From positions 1-48,864 of IMG/VR virus record IMGVR_UViG_3300020428_000019: a DNA stretch of 48,864 nucleotides; one strand, written 5' to 3'. The position numbers and the translations under genes are program-made. The notes beneath the pieces were generated by a model that saw only the letters and a program-made list of their open reading frames with translations, ran no database searches and was not told the origin of the DNA. This DNA is from a virus. This document shows, in pieces, positions 33,293-41,881 of the stretch (its first letter is position 1; each line of letters opens with the position of its first letter).

Positions 33293-33321
33293 GTTACTTG
33301 ATCACAATTTTGGTATGATGA

Positions 33322-35823
33322 ATGTCGAACTTTTACACTTACGCCTGGCAATACGGTAATTCAATCCTGACAAGAGGAGTGAGGAATGGCAAACGGTTCA
33401 CCGAACGCCATCCCTTCACCCCAACCTTGTTCGTTAAGTCAAAGGATAGGTCTGAGCATACTTCCATTGATGGGCAGTATCTCAAACCTATCGTCTTTGG
33501 CGACAACTCTGACTGCAAAGAGTTTATTGATAATTACGCCAAGGTAGAAAACTATCCTATATTTGGTCAGACTGACCTGACCTATCAATACCTATCAACT
33601 ATGTATCCCGAAGACATTAATTTTGATATGTCACAGATGCGGATATTCTCAATAGATATTGAGACAACTGCCGAACACGGTTTCCCAGATACAGAGAACC
33701 CGATTGAAGAAGTTCTTCTTATCACCATAGTAGACAATCAAACCAAAGAGATATTTACATGGGGGTCTGGTGAGTGGAAGCCTGGCGAAGAAACTAAAGA
33801 CCTTAATGTCAACTACACCTATTGTTCTGATGAGATGGATTTGTTGCAGAACTTTATGACTTGGTGGGCCAACGATTATCCAGATGTCATTACAGGTTGG
33901 AACTTAGAATTATTTGACATGCCGTATCTGGTCGGCAGGATTGACAGAATCTTTGGCGACTCTGCTAAGAACACTCTCAGTCCATATAACATGACTCGCA
34001 AAAAGACAGTTCGTGGGCACAACAGAGAATTGCTCAAGACTGATATCAAAGGTATCATTCAACTTGACTACATGGACTTGTACAAGAAGTTCACTTACAC
34101 TTTCCAAGAGAGTTATCGACTAGACTACATCGCTCAGGTAGAACTCGGCAAGAAAAAACTTGAGTCTGGATTTGAAACATTCCGCGAGTTCTATGAGAAT
34201 GATTGGAATCGATTCATTGACTACAATATCATCGATACGGTTCTGGTTGACGAGCTTGATGACAAGATGAAATTCTTGGAACTCATCATCACGATGGGAT
34301 ACGACTGTAAATGTAATTACAATGATATCTTTTCATCCGTGAGAACTTGGGATTGTCTGTTATACAATCACTTGTTACAGAAGAACATTATGTTGCCTCA
34401 GAAAAAGGAGAACTTCTCTGAGGGATTTCCAGGCGGGTATGTTCAAGAACCAAAGACAGGGAAATACAAGTGGGTGGTATCCGTGGATGCTACTTCCCTG
34501 TATCCGTCTATTATTATGCAACACAATCTATCACCTGAGATGTTGGCGCAGAATCACAAACCAATTGATTGCACAGTTGATAGTGTATTGGAACGCAAAC
34601 ACAAACTTAAACTCAAAGATGCCAATTTGTCCATGGCTGCGAATGGATATCTGTTCCGCAAAGACAAACAGGGTTTCATGGCAGAGATTACTCAGAAGTT
34701 TTTCGATGACCGCCAAAGATACAAGAAGTTGATGAAGGAGGCAGAACAAGAGTATGAGGATACCAAGAATCCTAAACTCAAGAATGATATCGCCAAGTAT
34801 CACAACTTTCAGATGGCAAGAAAGATTCAGTTGAACTCTTTGTTTGGTGCAATAGGTAACAAGTGGTTCCGTTTCTTTGATGAGAGGATTGCAGAGGCAA
34901 TCACTTTGAGTGGTCAGTTAATCATCCGTGACACTGGGAAGGTGGTAGATGAGTTTATGAACAAGTTCATGGACACTGAAGGTGAGGTCTATTCATTCTA
35001 TACCGATACCGATTCTTGTTATGTGACCTTGGACGCGATGGTTGATAAACATCTAAAGGGTAAGTCTCGTGATGAGATAATCAATATCATTGATAGGTTC
35101 ACAGAAGACAAGTTGGTGCCAGCAATCAATGGACGCATGGCTGACTTGGGTGAGTACATGAATGTATTTCAACCCAAGATAGAATTCAAACGAGAGGCAA
35201 TTTCTGACTCTGCTATCTGGGTTGCAAAGAAAAGATATGCGATGAATGTCTGGGACAACGAAGGTGTTCGATACAAGACTCCTAAGTTGAAGGTGATGGG
35301 ATTGGAGATTGTGAGGTCTTCTACACCAGCACCTATCCGTGAGAGTTTGCGAGAGGCCGTGGCATTGTGTCTCAACGAAGGGGAGAAGGAACTCCAGAAT
35401 TTTGTTGAGGAATCATGGCAGTCTTTTAAAAAGATGACTCCAGAGGAGATGGCATTTCCTCGTGGATGTAATAACATAGAAAAGTATTCCTCTCGTGAGA
35501 CAGTGTATACCAAAGGAACTCCTATGCATGTTCGTGGTGCTTTGATTTACAATCATCTTGTGAAGACACAGAAGATTGAGAATAAGTATCAAGTCATCCA
35601 AGACGGTGATAAGATTAAGTTCTTGTATCTCAAAGAACCAAACCATGTGCGTGAGAACACAGTGGCATTTAATGGGTTGATGCCAAAAGAGTTCGACTTG
35701 CACAGATACATTGACTATGAACTCATGTTTGAGAAAGCATTTTTAGACCCACTAAACACAATCGTGGACAGTCTCAATTGGAAGACTAGACCAGTAGCAA
35801 CATTGGAGGATTTATTTGTATGA
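33322..35823 (+). CDS. gp43: DNA polymerase gp43 (family B)
   Basis: 833 residues (T4 898). Exonuclease motif FSIDIETT near residue 109 and DVITGWNLELFDMPYL; polymerase motif A VSVDATSLYPSIIMQHN, motif B KIQLNSLFGAIGN and motif C YTDTDS near 558. The C-terminal end carries a clamp-binding-like LEDLF tail, as in T4. It replicates the phage genome with proofreading. Joined to uvsX by ATGA. Confidence 0.97.
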   Translation: MSNFYTYAWQYGNSILTRGVRNGKRFTERHPFTPTLFVKSKDRSEHTSIDGQYLKPIVFGDNSDCKEFIDNYAKVENYPIFGQTDLTYQYLSTMYPEDINFDMSQMRIFSIDIETTAEHGFPDTENPIEEVLLITIVDNQTKEIFTWGSGEWKPGEETKDLNVNYTYCSDEMDLLQNFMTWWANDYPDVITGWNLELFDMPYLVGRIDRIFGDSAKNTLSPYNMTRKKTVRGHNRELLKTDIKGIIQLDYMDLYKKFTYTFQESYRLDYIAQVELGKKKLESGFETFREFYENDWNRFIDYNIIDTVLVDELDDKMKFLELIITMGYDCKCNYNDIFSSVRTWDCLLYNHLLQKNIMLPQKKENFSEGFPGGYVQEPKTGKYKWVVSVDATSLYPSIIMQHNLSPEMLAQNHKPIDCTVDSVLERKHKLKLKDANLSMAANGYLFRKDKQGFMAEITQKFFDDRQRYKKLMKEAEQEYEDTKNPKLKNDIAKYHNFQMARKIQLNSLFGAIGNKWFRFFDERIAEAITLSGQLIIRDTGKVVDEFMNKFMDTEGEVYSFYTDTDSCYVTLDAMVDKHLKGKSRDEIINIIDRFTEDKLVPAINGRMADLGEYMNVFQPKIEFKREAISDSAIWVAKKRYAMNVWDNEGVRYKTPKLKVMGLEIVRSSTPAPIRESLREAVALCLNEGEKELQNFVEESWQSFKKMTPEEMAFPRGCNNIEKYSSRETVYTKGTPMHVRGALIYNHLVKTQKIENKYQVIQDGDKIKFLYLKEPNHVRENTVAFNGLMPKEFDLHRYIDYELMFEKAFLDPLNTIVDSLNWKTRPVATLEDLFV

Positions 35824-36878
35824 GTGTTTTAGATAAATTAAAAAAGAACAGCACAATCAAAGAAGCATCTATCTTGAGTAAGTCAAAGTTTTTCAATCAG
35901 AAAGACTTTGTTCAGACTACGGTGCCTGCTTTGAACGTGGCTTTGTCTGGACAGTTGGATGGAGGCGTCAGTTCTGGACTGACAGTATTTGCTGGGCCGT
36001 CCAAACATTTCAAAACTGCATTTGCCATGTTACTTGCAAAAGCATATTTGGATAAATATGATGATGCAGTGATATTGTTTTATGACTCTGAGTTTGGTGC
36101 TCCACAGGGTTACTTTGATAGTTTTGGAATAGACACCGAAAGAGTCATTCACTCGCCCATTGCAGATATCGAACAACTAAAACATGATGTCATGTCCCAG
36201 ATGAATGGTCTGGAGCGTGGTGATAAAGTTATGATAATTGTCGATTCTGTTGGTAACTTGGCTTCTAAGAAAGAAGTTGATGATGCCATAGATGGTAAGT
36301 CTGTTGCAGACATGACTCGAGCGAAACAAATGAAATCCCTGTTTCGTATGATTACACCACATCTAACTATGAAAGACTTCCCCGCTGTGGTGGTAAATCA
36401 CACATACAAAGAAATTGGTATGTTCCCCAAAGATATTGTCTCTGGTGGAACTGGTATTTATTATTCCGCTGATAATATTTTTATCATTGGAAGACAACAA
36501 GAAAAACAGGGAAAAGATGTTGTCGGTTACAACTTTATTATTAATGTTGAAAAGTCCAGATACGTCCGTGAAAAATCCAAGATACCAATTGAAGTATCGT
36601 GGGAGGGTGGCATCAGCAAGTGGTCTGGTCTTCTTGATATGGCTCTTGAGTCAGGTCATGTGGTCAAACCTTCAAACGGATGGTATGCGAAATCTGGCGA
36701 AGACGATGCGAAGAAATATCGAACTAAGGACACATATACAAAGGAGTTCTGGTTGCCCATTCTCACAGACCAAAGTTTTATAAGTTGGATTGAGAAGAGA
36801 TACATGATTTCATCTGATGCTATCATGCAAGCAGAAGTCAGCGAAGCAGACATAGAAGATGCCTACGAAAATCTGTGA
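35820..36878 (+). CDS. uvsX: RecA-like recombinase UvsX
   Basis: 352 residues (T4 391). Walker A GPSKHFKTAF near residue 58, then FYDSEFGAPQGYFDSFGID, Walker B MIIVDSVGN and VVVNHTYKEIGMFP with loop 2 region. It works with UvsY in strand exchange for recombination-dependent replication. It sits between gp43 and gp41, with the start coupled to gp43. Confidence 0.96.
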   Translation: MSVLDKLKKNSTIKEASILSKSKFFNQKDFVQTTVPALNVALSGQLDGGVSSGLTVFAGPSKHFKTAFAMLLAKAYLDKYDDAVILFYDSEFGAPQGYFDSFGIDTERVIHSPIADIEQLKHDVMSQMNGLERGDKVMIIVDSVGNLASKKEVDDAIDGKSVADMTRAKQMKSLFRMITPHLTMKDFPAVVVNHTYKEIGMFPKDIVSGGTGIYYSADNIFIIGRQQEKQGKDVVGYNFIINVEKSRYVREKSKIPIEVSWEGGISKWSGLLDMALESGHVVKPSNGWYAKSGEDDAKKYRTKDTYTKEFWLPILTDQSFISWIEKRYMISSDAIMQAEVSEADIEDAYENL

Positions 36879-37035
36879 CCGATGTGGGGGTCAAATTGAC
36901 CTTGACAAAGACGGTGCAATATGTTTTAATAATGGTGCAGATGAGTGTTATTTGTGCGAACCGTGTATAGAAGAAGTGAAGCGAGAATTTTACGATGAGA
37001 TTAGAGAAACAGATACTATCGAATCTTATAAATGA
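36859..37035 (+). CDS. Small zinc-ribbon protein
   Basis: 58 residues from ATG 36859, overlapping the end of uvsX by 20 bases and the start of gp41 by 41 bases. Two Cys pairs, CDRC (residues 6-9) and CEPC, plus Cys22 and Cys30, fit a zinc knuckle or ribbon, and the C-terminal helix is acidic. The clear Cys pattern makes it a likely real gene in spite of the double overlap. No family assigned. Confidence 0.62.
   Translation: MPTKICDRCGGQIDLDKDGAICFNNGADECYLCEPCIEEVKREFYDEIRETDTIESYK
36902..36930 (+). promoter_or_regulatory. Possible sigma70-type promoter before gp41
   Basis: TTGACA at 36902-36907, 17 bases, TTTAAT at 36925-36930, 65 bases ahead of the gp41 ATG and inside the small zinc-ribbon gene. 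It is one mismatch from the -10 consensus. Confidence 0.45.
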
Positions 37036-38377
37036 CGAAACTTATGTAAGAGGAACTATCGCATTTCTAAAAGAAGATTATTTTTTAGAACAATTCGATA
37101 GGGAAGTCTTCAAAGTCATTCGTGATTATATAAACAAATACAATACAGTGCCTTCCAAAAATGCGTTGCTAATTTCCCTACAGGAAAACAAACGCATCGA
37201 TGAAAACACATACGCAAAGTGTGAAGAGTTGGTCAATAGTCTGGTGTACATGGAGTCTGACTTTGAGTGGATGATAGACCAGACAGAGAAGTTTTGCAAA
37301 GACAAGGCACTATACAATGCAGTAATGCAATCAATACAAATCATCGATGGCCAAGACAAGGCACACAATGTCGATGCTTTGCCTCACATCTTATCCGATG
37401 CCCTCAGTGTTGGTTTTGACAATCACATTGGACACGATTATGTTGGTGACGCTGAGTCCCGATATGATTTCTATCATAGAGTAGAGGAAAGAATTCCCTT
37501 TGACCTTGAGTATTTCAACAAGATTACTGAAGGTGGACTAGTAAACAAGACGTTGAATGTTGCACTCGCTGGAACAGGTGTAGGTAAATCCTTGTTCATG
37601 TGTCACATGGCTGCTGCTTGTATTGAGCAGGGCAAGAATGTTTTGTATGTCACTCTAGAGATGTCAGAGGAGAGAATCGCAGAACGTATTGATGCTAACA
37701 TGTTAGATATTTCCATTCAAGATTTGAAAGGGTTATCTAAAAAGATGTACACTGACCGCATTGATAAAATCAAAACAAAAATTGATGGTAGATTAATTAT
37801 CAAAGAATATCCAACTGCCTCAGCACATACAGGTCATATCAGAACTTTGGTAGAAGAGTTAAAAATCAAACAAACCTTTGCACCAGATATTATCTTTGTA
37901 GATTATCTAAATATTTGTATAAGTCAAAGGTTGCGTGGTAATCATGGTGCAAATAGTTACACCATTGTCAAGGCAATCGCTGAGGAGATGCGTGGTCTCG
38001 CGGTGGAGTATGATTTGCCTATCGTGACTGCAACACAGACCACTCGTGGTGGATATAACAATAGTGATGTTGACTTGACAGACACCTCAGAGAGTTTTGG
38101 TCTTCCTGCCACTGCTGACTTAATGTTCGCCCTTATCAGTACAGAGGAACTAGAACAACAGGGACACATCATGGTGAAACAATTGAAGAATCGATACAGT
38201 GACCCAACAAGAAACAAGAGGTTCATGGTTGGCGTTGACAGGGCGAAGATGAGATTGTATGATTTGGAAGCTGATGCCCAAAATAACATCCATGACTCTG
38301 GACAAGACGATGATACCCCAGTATTTGATAGAGGTAATTTTGGCGGCAGAGAAAATTTGTCTTCTATAAAAGTATAA
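36995..38377 (+). CDS. gp41: Replicative helicase gp41 (DnaB-like)
   Basis: 460 residues (T4 475). N-terminal helical domain, then Walker A AGTGVGKSLF near residue 194, Walker B IIFVDYLNIC, TQTTRGGYNNSD (motif H3-like) and the GLPATADLM segment. It unwinds DNA ahead of the fork and recruits the gp61 primase, which is not in this window. The gene ends at a late promoter. Confidence 0.95.
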   Translation: MRLEKQILSNLINDETYVRGTIAFLKEDYFLEQFDREVFKVIRDYINKYNTVPSKNALLISLQENKRIDENTYAKCEELVNSLVYMESDFEWMIDQTEKFCKDKALYNAVMQSIQIIDGQDKAHNVDALPHILSDALSVGFDNHIGHDYVGDAESRYDFYHRVEERIPFDLEYFNKITEGGLVNKTLNVALAGTGVGKSLFMCHMAAACIEQGKNVLYVTLEMSEERIAERIDANMLDISIQDLKGLSKKMYTDRIDKIKTKIDGRLIIKEYPTASAHTGHIRTLVEELKIKQTFAPDIIFVDYLNICISQRLRGNHGANSYTIVKAIAEEMRGLAVEYDLPIVTATQTTRGGYNNSDVDLTDTSESFGLPATADLMFALISTEELEQQGHIMVKQLKNRYSDPTRNKRFMVGVDRAKMRLYDLEADAQNNIHDSGQDDDTPVFDRGNFGGRENLSSIKV

Positions 38378-38380
38378 ATA
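38373..38380 (+). promoter_or_regulatory. Late promoter giving a leaderless mRNA
   Basis: A perfect TATAAATA overlaps the gp41 stop and lies exactly 5 bases before ATG 38386. It starts the lysis-related unit, so the first gene is predicted to be leaderless. Confidence 0.82.
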
Positions 38381-38385
38381 GAGTT

Positions 38386-38766
38386 ATGAGTAAGATATTA
38401 CTAGGATTATTATTTGGTTGCGGTATAATAGGATACTTCTATTATAACGATACCCAGCGGGAACTCACCGAATTGCGTGAGTTGAACATGGCTATGGAAC
38501 TACAAGTTGCAACCCAAAATGATACTATAGATAAAATGCAGACACAGTACGAAACTCAAGCACAAGCGTTAGGTGAGTTGACTGCTGCCAATGCTGATAT
38601 ACAGGCAGAAAGAGATAGATATCTGGATATATTTCGTAGACATGATTTATCTAGACTTGCTGCCGCTAAGCCTGGCCTAATTGAACCAAGAGTGAACAAT
38701 GCGACAAAACAAGTTTTTGACAGTTTGGAAATCGATAGCGATTACAACAACTCTACTAGTCCTTAA
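38386..38766 (+). CDS. Inner-membrane spanin-like protein (Rz-like)
   Basis: 126 residues. One N-terminal membrane helix (ILLGLLFGCGIIGYFYY), then a coiled coil (TELRELNMAMELQVATQNDTIDKM and on) and a C-terminal ERDRYLDIFRRHDLSRLAAAKPGLIEPRVN block common in marine phage i-spanin candidates. The next gene, a lipoprotein, begins within it in another frame. This is the classic Rz/Rz1 arrangement, in which the two bridge inner and outer membrane and fuse them at lysis. Confidence 0.82.
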   Translation: MSKILLGLLFGCGIIGYFYYNDTQRELTELRELNMAMELQVATQNDTIDKMQTQYETQAQALGELTAANADIQAERDRYLDIFRRHDLSRLAAAKPGLIEPRVNNATKQVFDSLEIDSDYNNSTSP

Positions 38767-39229
38767 TGGATGTGCTTTTTTAAATCCGCCTCCTAGAGAG
38801 GTCGAGATAAAGACAGTAGAAGTTCAGATACCAATACAACATCCTGTATTGCCTAGACCTATTGACATGAAAGAACCCAAGTGGTATGTTGTCTCCAACA
38901 AAAATCTCGATCAATTCTTAGAACGTATAGAAAAAGAATCTGGTTCTATGGTCTTTGTGGCCATGTCAGTTCCAGATTATGAACTCATGGCTTACAACCT
39001 TCAAGAGATTAAACGGTTTGTGAAACAAACCAAAGAAGTGATAGTATATTATAAAAATGTGACTGACCCTGATAATGATGAGAAAAAAGATGATTCATTA
39101 GAGGAGAAGTATTTCTCTGATGAAGAAAAACAATCAGAGAAGACTCCCCCCAAACAGGAGAGCTCTTTTCTAGACACATTAAAGGAGAGGGTTTTTGTCG
39201 GAGGAAGAAAAGAAGATTCTGCCAGCTGA
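38699..39229 (+). CDS. Outer-membrane lipoprotein, o-spanin candidate
   Basis: 176 residues, starting 68 bases inside the previous gene in a different frame. Signal MRQNKFLTVWKSIAITTTLL with lipobox LNGC at residues 22-25 gives a lipoprotein. Proline-rich segment (FLNPPPREVEIKTVEVQIPI), then a marine-phage block (LMAYNLQEIKRFVKQTKEVIVYYKNVT) and an acidic end. It is longer than a minimal Rz1 but the embedded start, lipobox and neighbours fit the outer spanin. It overlaps the next start. Confidence 0.78.
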   Translation: MRQNKFLTVWKSIAITTTLLVLNGCAFLNPPPREVEIKTVEVQIPIQHPVLPRPIDMKEPKWYVVSNKNLDQFLERIEKESGSMVFVAMSVPDYELMAYNLQEIKRFVKQTKEVIVYYKNVTDPDNDEKKDDSLEEKYFSDEEKQSEKTPPKQESSFLDTLKERVFVGGRKEDSAS

Positions 39230-39512
39230 TGTAAACGGTGATGGCAAAGTTGATGACGAAGAAAAAAAGTTATACATGGAATTCAAGAGAAGGGAACTTG
39301 AAGACCAAGATGCTATGCGAGACAGTCAACGGAAGATGGCGTGGTTTGCCTTGGGAGGTATGCTACTCTATCCATTTGCTGTTGTCCTCGCTGTTCTCAT
39401 GGGATTGGAACAAGCAAGTAAAATATTGGGCGACATGGCAGCCACATATTTTGTTGCTGTTGCTGGTATCGTAGCTGCTTTCTTTGGTGCTCAGGCGTTT
39501 ACCAAGAAATAG
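39195..39512 (+). CDS. EF-hand, two-span membrane protein (holin candidate)
   Basis: 105 residues from TTG 39195 with GGAGAGGG upstream. Residues 12-23 (DVNGDGKVDDEE) form a complete EF-hand-type calcium loop with D12, N14, D16, D20 and E23. After a charged helix come two membrane spans (about 49-70 and 82-101). Size, two spans and placement after the spanin pair make it a holin candidate; the calcium loop faces one side of the membrane. Similar EF-hand plus membrane proteins occur in cyanophages. Confidence 0.76.
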   Translation: MSEEEKKILPADVNGDGKVDDEEKKLYMEFKRRELEDQDAMRDSQRKMAWFALGGMLLYPFAVVLAVLMGLEQASKILGDMAATYFVAVAGIVAAFFGAQAFTKK

Positions 39513-39513
39513 C

Positions 39514-39714
39514 ATGGGCGGTTCAGTAACACCCATACCGCCAGTATCAAGTGTCACGAGCAGCTGGTCTGATAGAACAGTGGTGACCAGAACTTATGAT
39601 GCTGGTGAGGGACAAATTAGAGTAAAACATGACGTATACAATGTGACTGTATACGATAGTAACGGGCACAAACAATCGGTGACTAACTCACACACTGTTG
39701 ATTATTTGGTATGA
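39514..39714 (+). CDS. Small hypothetical protein
   Basis: 66 residues from ATG 39514, two bases after the previous stop; a GTG at 39484 is an alternative start. Thr/Val/Ser-rich with beta pattern (TVVTRTYDAGEGQIRVKHDV ... VTVYDSNGHKQSV). It ends by ATGA overlap with the oxygenase. No family recognised; it may be a virion or envelope-facing protein. Confidence 0.65.
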   Translation: MGGSVTPIPPVSSVTSSWSDRTVVTRTYDAGEGQIRVKHDVYNVTVYDSNGHKQSVTNSHTVDYLV

Positions 39715-40334
39715 TTTATTTCAAGACATCGCTCGTCATGTCAGAGAACATGAGGGGCGAATTTAATGCTGTATTAGAAGAAAGTCAAGAACTGCTGTAT
39801 CGTCACACGGCACAGAGTGTGATAAAAAATAAAAGTGGTTTTGACGAAGTGGTTGACCATGCTTTAGACATACTGTTTATGACTCAATCGAATGGTGTTG
39901 GTGCCATCGAACCCAATCCAATCCACGAGAACCTAGTCCAGAGATGTGTGGATATCATGCATCCAGATGTCCCATTGTCACCCCAGAAGGTGACTATAAT
40001 GCATGTAGAACCGCATGGCGTAGTGCCAGAACATGCAGATTCACCGCAATATGGACGTAGAACCTCTATTGTATTCCCCCTGAGACCATACAATCCTACT
40101 GATTGGGCGGTCTGTAGAGCGGGAGAGGAGTCGCCTGATACCGTTTGTGAGTGGCATCCGTGTTATGCTTTCTCCACGGAGGCCAGACACGAGGTCTACA
40201 ATAACGGATTTGACCGCTCTGCCGTGCAGATTTGGGTCGATTTGACCACCTCAGAGGCCTACGATAGGTATAAAAAAGATCAACTTTTTTGTAAGCCCTT
40301 GAATTCTAACGACTTTTATTTTCAAAAAAGTTAA
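39711..40334 (+). CDS. 2OG-Fe(II) oxygenase-like protein
   Basis: 207 residues. The iron site reads H108-x-D110 (VPEHADS) and H160 (ARHEVYNNG), with R169 (DRSAVQIWVD) for the 2OG carboxylate. This spacing and the double-stranded helix pattern (TSIVFPL ... VQIWVDL) fit the aspartyl hydroxylase/prolyl hydroxylase-like group. Unlike the TauD-like protein at 29332, the full HxD...H triad is present. The protein or nucleic-acid substrate is unknown. Its 3' end precedes the palindromic promoter element. Confidence 0.78.
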   Translation: MIYFKTSLVMSENMRGEFNAVLEESQELLYRHTAQSVIKNKSGFDEVVDHALDILFMTQSNGVGAIEPNPIHENLVQRCVDIMHPDVPLSPQKVTIMHVEPHGVVPEHADSPQYGRRTSIVFPLRPYNPTDWAVCRAGEESPDTVCEWHPCYAFSTEARHEVYNNGFDRSAVQIWVDLTTSEAYDRYKKDQLFCKPLNSNDFYFQKS

Positions 40335-40342
40335 AAAAGTTC

Positions 40343-40375
40343 TTGACTTTTGCTTCAGCCTATGAGATCATGATC
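40343..40375 (+). promoter_or_regulatory. TTGACT/TTTGCTTCA/GATCATGATC promoter element 3
   Basis: TTGACT at 40343, TTTGCTTCA after it and GATCATGATC at 40366-40375, nearly base-for-base the same as the element at 24134 (two differences between TTGACT and the end of the palindrome). It lies 30 bases ahead of the LPD29-like gene. Confidence 0.75.
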
Positions 40376-40404
40376 CTGTAATCAATTGAGAGAGTAAATA
40401 AATT

Positions 40405-40767
40405 ATGGCTTATGTATCACAAGAAATGAAAAAAGAACTTGCCCCTACTATCAAGGGTGTTCTGAAAAAGTACGGTATGAAGGGTTCCATTGCGGTTCAG
40501 AATCATTCAACTCTGGTTGTTAATCTGAAGTCTGGTGCAATTAAGTTTGAACACACTCATGGTGAGGGTTATACACAGGTTAATACCTATTGGATAGAGA
40601 GACACTACAAGGGCAAGGCAAAGAAGTTCTTGAGTGAGTTACTTGCTGCCATGAAGGGCCCTAAGTATTTCTGTGAGGACGATATACAGACTGATTACTT
40701 CCACCGTAGTCACTATACAGATATCAACATTGGTCAGTGGAACAAACCTTATGAGGTGACTGCTTAA
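40405..40767 (+). CDS. LPD29-like protein
   Basis: 120 residues. MAYVSQEMKKELAPTIKGVLKKYGMKGSIAVQNHSTLVVNLKSG and the end DDIQTDYFHRSHYTDINIGQWNKPYEV match the domain called LPD29 (large polyvalent protein-associated domain) in my memory. It is common as a free-standing gene in T4-like phages and mobile elements. Role unknown, perhaps dealing with host defence or protein modification. Expression is set by the palindromic element shared with the AAA+/VWA genes. Confidence 0.82.
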   Translation: MAYVSQEMKKELAPTIKGVLKKYGMKGSIAVQNHSTLVVNLKSGAIKFEHTHGEGYTQVNTYWIERHYKGKAKKFLSELLAAMKGPKYFCEDDIQTDYFHRSHYTDINIGQWNKPYEVTA

Positions 40768-40970
40768 TGATTGCTTACTGTGATAAAATCGCCTCTGTTT
40801 GCCGAAAATCGTTGTTGGGGTATGACCCCGACAACATTATTGGTTTGATTGGCCCAATCAAAACAGATTTACATCCGACTGAAGGTTACTTTCAGTCCAC
40901 TACTAAAACCATTGAACTTACTGATATGAATGGTAAGGAATATGTAATCACGATTCAAGAAAAGGAGTAA
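40767..40970 (+). CDS. Small hypothetical protein
   Basis: 67 residues, ATG overlapping the stop of the LPD29-like gene (TAATG). Sequence MIAYCDKIASVCRKSLLGYD ... FQSTTKTIELTDMNGKEYVITIQEKE; the C-terminal half looks like two beta strands. Translated together with its neighbours in a run of small coupled genes. No family recognised. Confidence 0.68.
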   Translation: MIAYCDKIASVCRKSLLGYDPDNIIGLIGPIKTDLHPTEGYFQSTTKTIELTDMNGKEYVITIQEKE

Positions 40971-40971
40971 T

Positions 40972-41229
40972 ATGTCAGAACATATGCAAACTATCGCCGA
41001 CAAATTGTCGGCGTTCCCCGATGAGGATGAAGCAATTGCTCAAAACATCCTAGATGCTTATCGATTAATCTACCGATTGTTAGACCCAGAAGGATTTGGT
41101 TTTGCTGTATCCGCTGAGGTTCGTGATGCCGCTCGGGTGGTGGTTGGACTTCAACCAGTTGAACAAGGATTGTACACGGAGAAGAAGTCTCAGATTTTTT
41201 TTCAAGGTGATTTGGCAGAGGGTTCTTAA
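40972..41229 (+). CDS. Small hypothetical protein
   Basis: 85 residues after AAAAGGAG. Helical and acidic at the N-terminus (MSEHMQTIADKLSAFPDEDE), then AIAQNILDAYRLIYRLLDPEGFGFAVSAEVRDAARVVVGL. Coupled to the next gene (TAATG). Unknown role; part of the early/middle run that starts at 40405. Confidence 0.68.
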   Translation: MSEHMQTIADKLSAFPDEDEAIAQNILDAYRLIYRLLDPEGFGFAVSAEVRDAARVVVGLQPVEQGLYTEKKSQIFFQGDLAEGS

Positions 41230-41549
41230 TGGGTATGATGAACATGGGTGGCAGCCTACGATATGATATGAATGGGCGAAAGCGCAAGAACTACAAGAAA
41301 AACAATCCCCCAAAACAAAAGAACAAGTTTGTCGAAAGTAAACCTCTAGTTGTCAAGAAAACATATATAGATGAACATCGCATCAAGTATCCATCGAAGA
41401 GTGATTTCTCTGGTACTGGTGGTACTAAAAATGATAGTTGGATACGAGAGAAACAAGAAATTTCAGCTGGATACACTGTCGCACCAGCATACAACAAAGG
41501 TGCTTATCAAGTTATCGGCAAATCTAACATTAAGGATATCGGAAAGTGA
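41229..41549 (+). CDS. Basic hypothetical protein
   Basis: 106 residues starting MGMMNMGGSLRYDMNGRKRKN. The first half is Lys/Asn/Arg-rich (KNYKKNNPPKQKNKFVE), so nucleic acid binding is possible. The C-terminal half (IKYPSKSDFSGTGGTKNDSW ... GYTVAPAYNKGAYQVI) is compact and Gly/Tyr-rich. It overlaps the GTG of the next gene. No family recognised. Confidence 0.7.
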   Translation: MGMMNMGGSLRYDMNGRKRKNYKKNNPPKQKNKFVESKPLVVKKTYIDEHRIKYPSKSDFSGTGGTKNDSWIREKQEISAGYTVAPAYNKGAYQVIGKSNIKDIGK

Positions 41550-41869
41550 ATTGGTGGCAAAGAATGTCTAAAGATACTAAAGAGTGGGCCGAGGAAGAGA
41601 TTGCAAATTCCAAAAGAATCTTCAAATCTGCCACGCCTAAATATACATTAGATTGGTATGTAAAATGGGGAGCCTCTATTTTAATACTAATCGCTTTAAC
41701 TATTCGAGCTGCCGACTACCCACGAGAGTGGGATATGTGGTTTGGTTTTTTTGGTATGATTGGTTGGACTTTGGTAGGATACTTATGGAACGATAGGGCC
41801 ATTCTAGTGCTTAATGCAGTTAGTCTTGCTCTACTGGCAGTTGGTCTGCTTAATTTCTATAGACCTTAG
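41546..41869 (+). CDS. Multi-span membrane protein, conserved in marine T4-likes
   Basis: 107 residues from GTG 41546, coupled to the previous stop. N-terminal amphipathic charged helix (MSKDTKEWAEEEIANSKRIFKS), then spans at about 37-53 (YVKWGASILILIALTIR), 60-80 (FFGMIGWTLVGYLW) and 85-103 (AILVLNAVSLALLAVGLL). Its pattern matches a membrane protein family common in cyanophages. Role unknown. Confidence 0.76.
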   Translation: MNWWQRMSKDTKEWAEEEIANSKRIFKSATPKYTLDWYVKWGASILILIALTIRAADYPREWDMWFGFFGMIGWTLVGYLWNDRAILVLNAVSLALLAVGLLNFYRP

Positions 41870-41881
41870 ATACAGGAGAAA

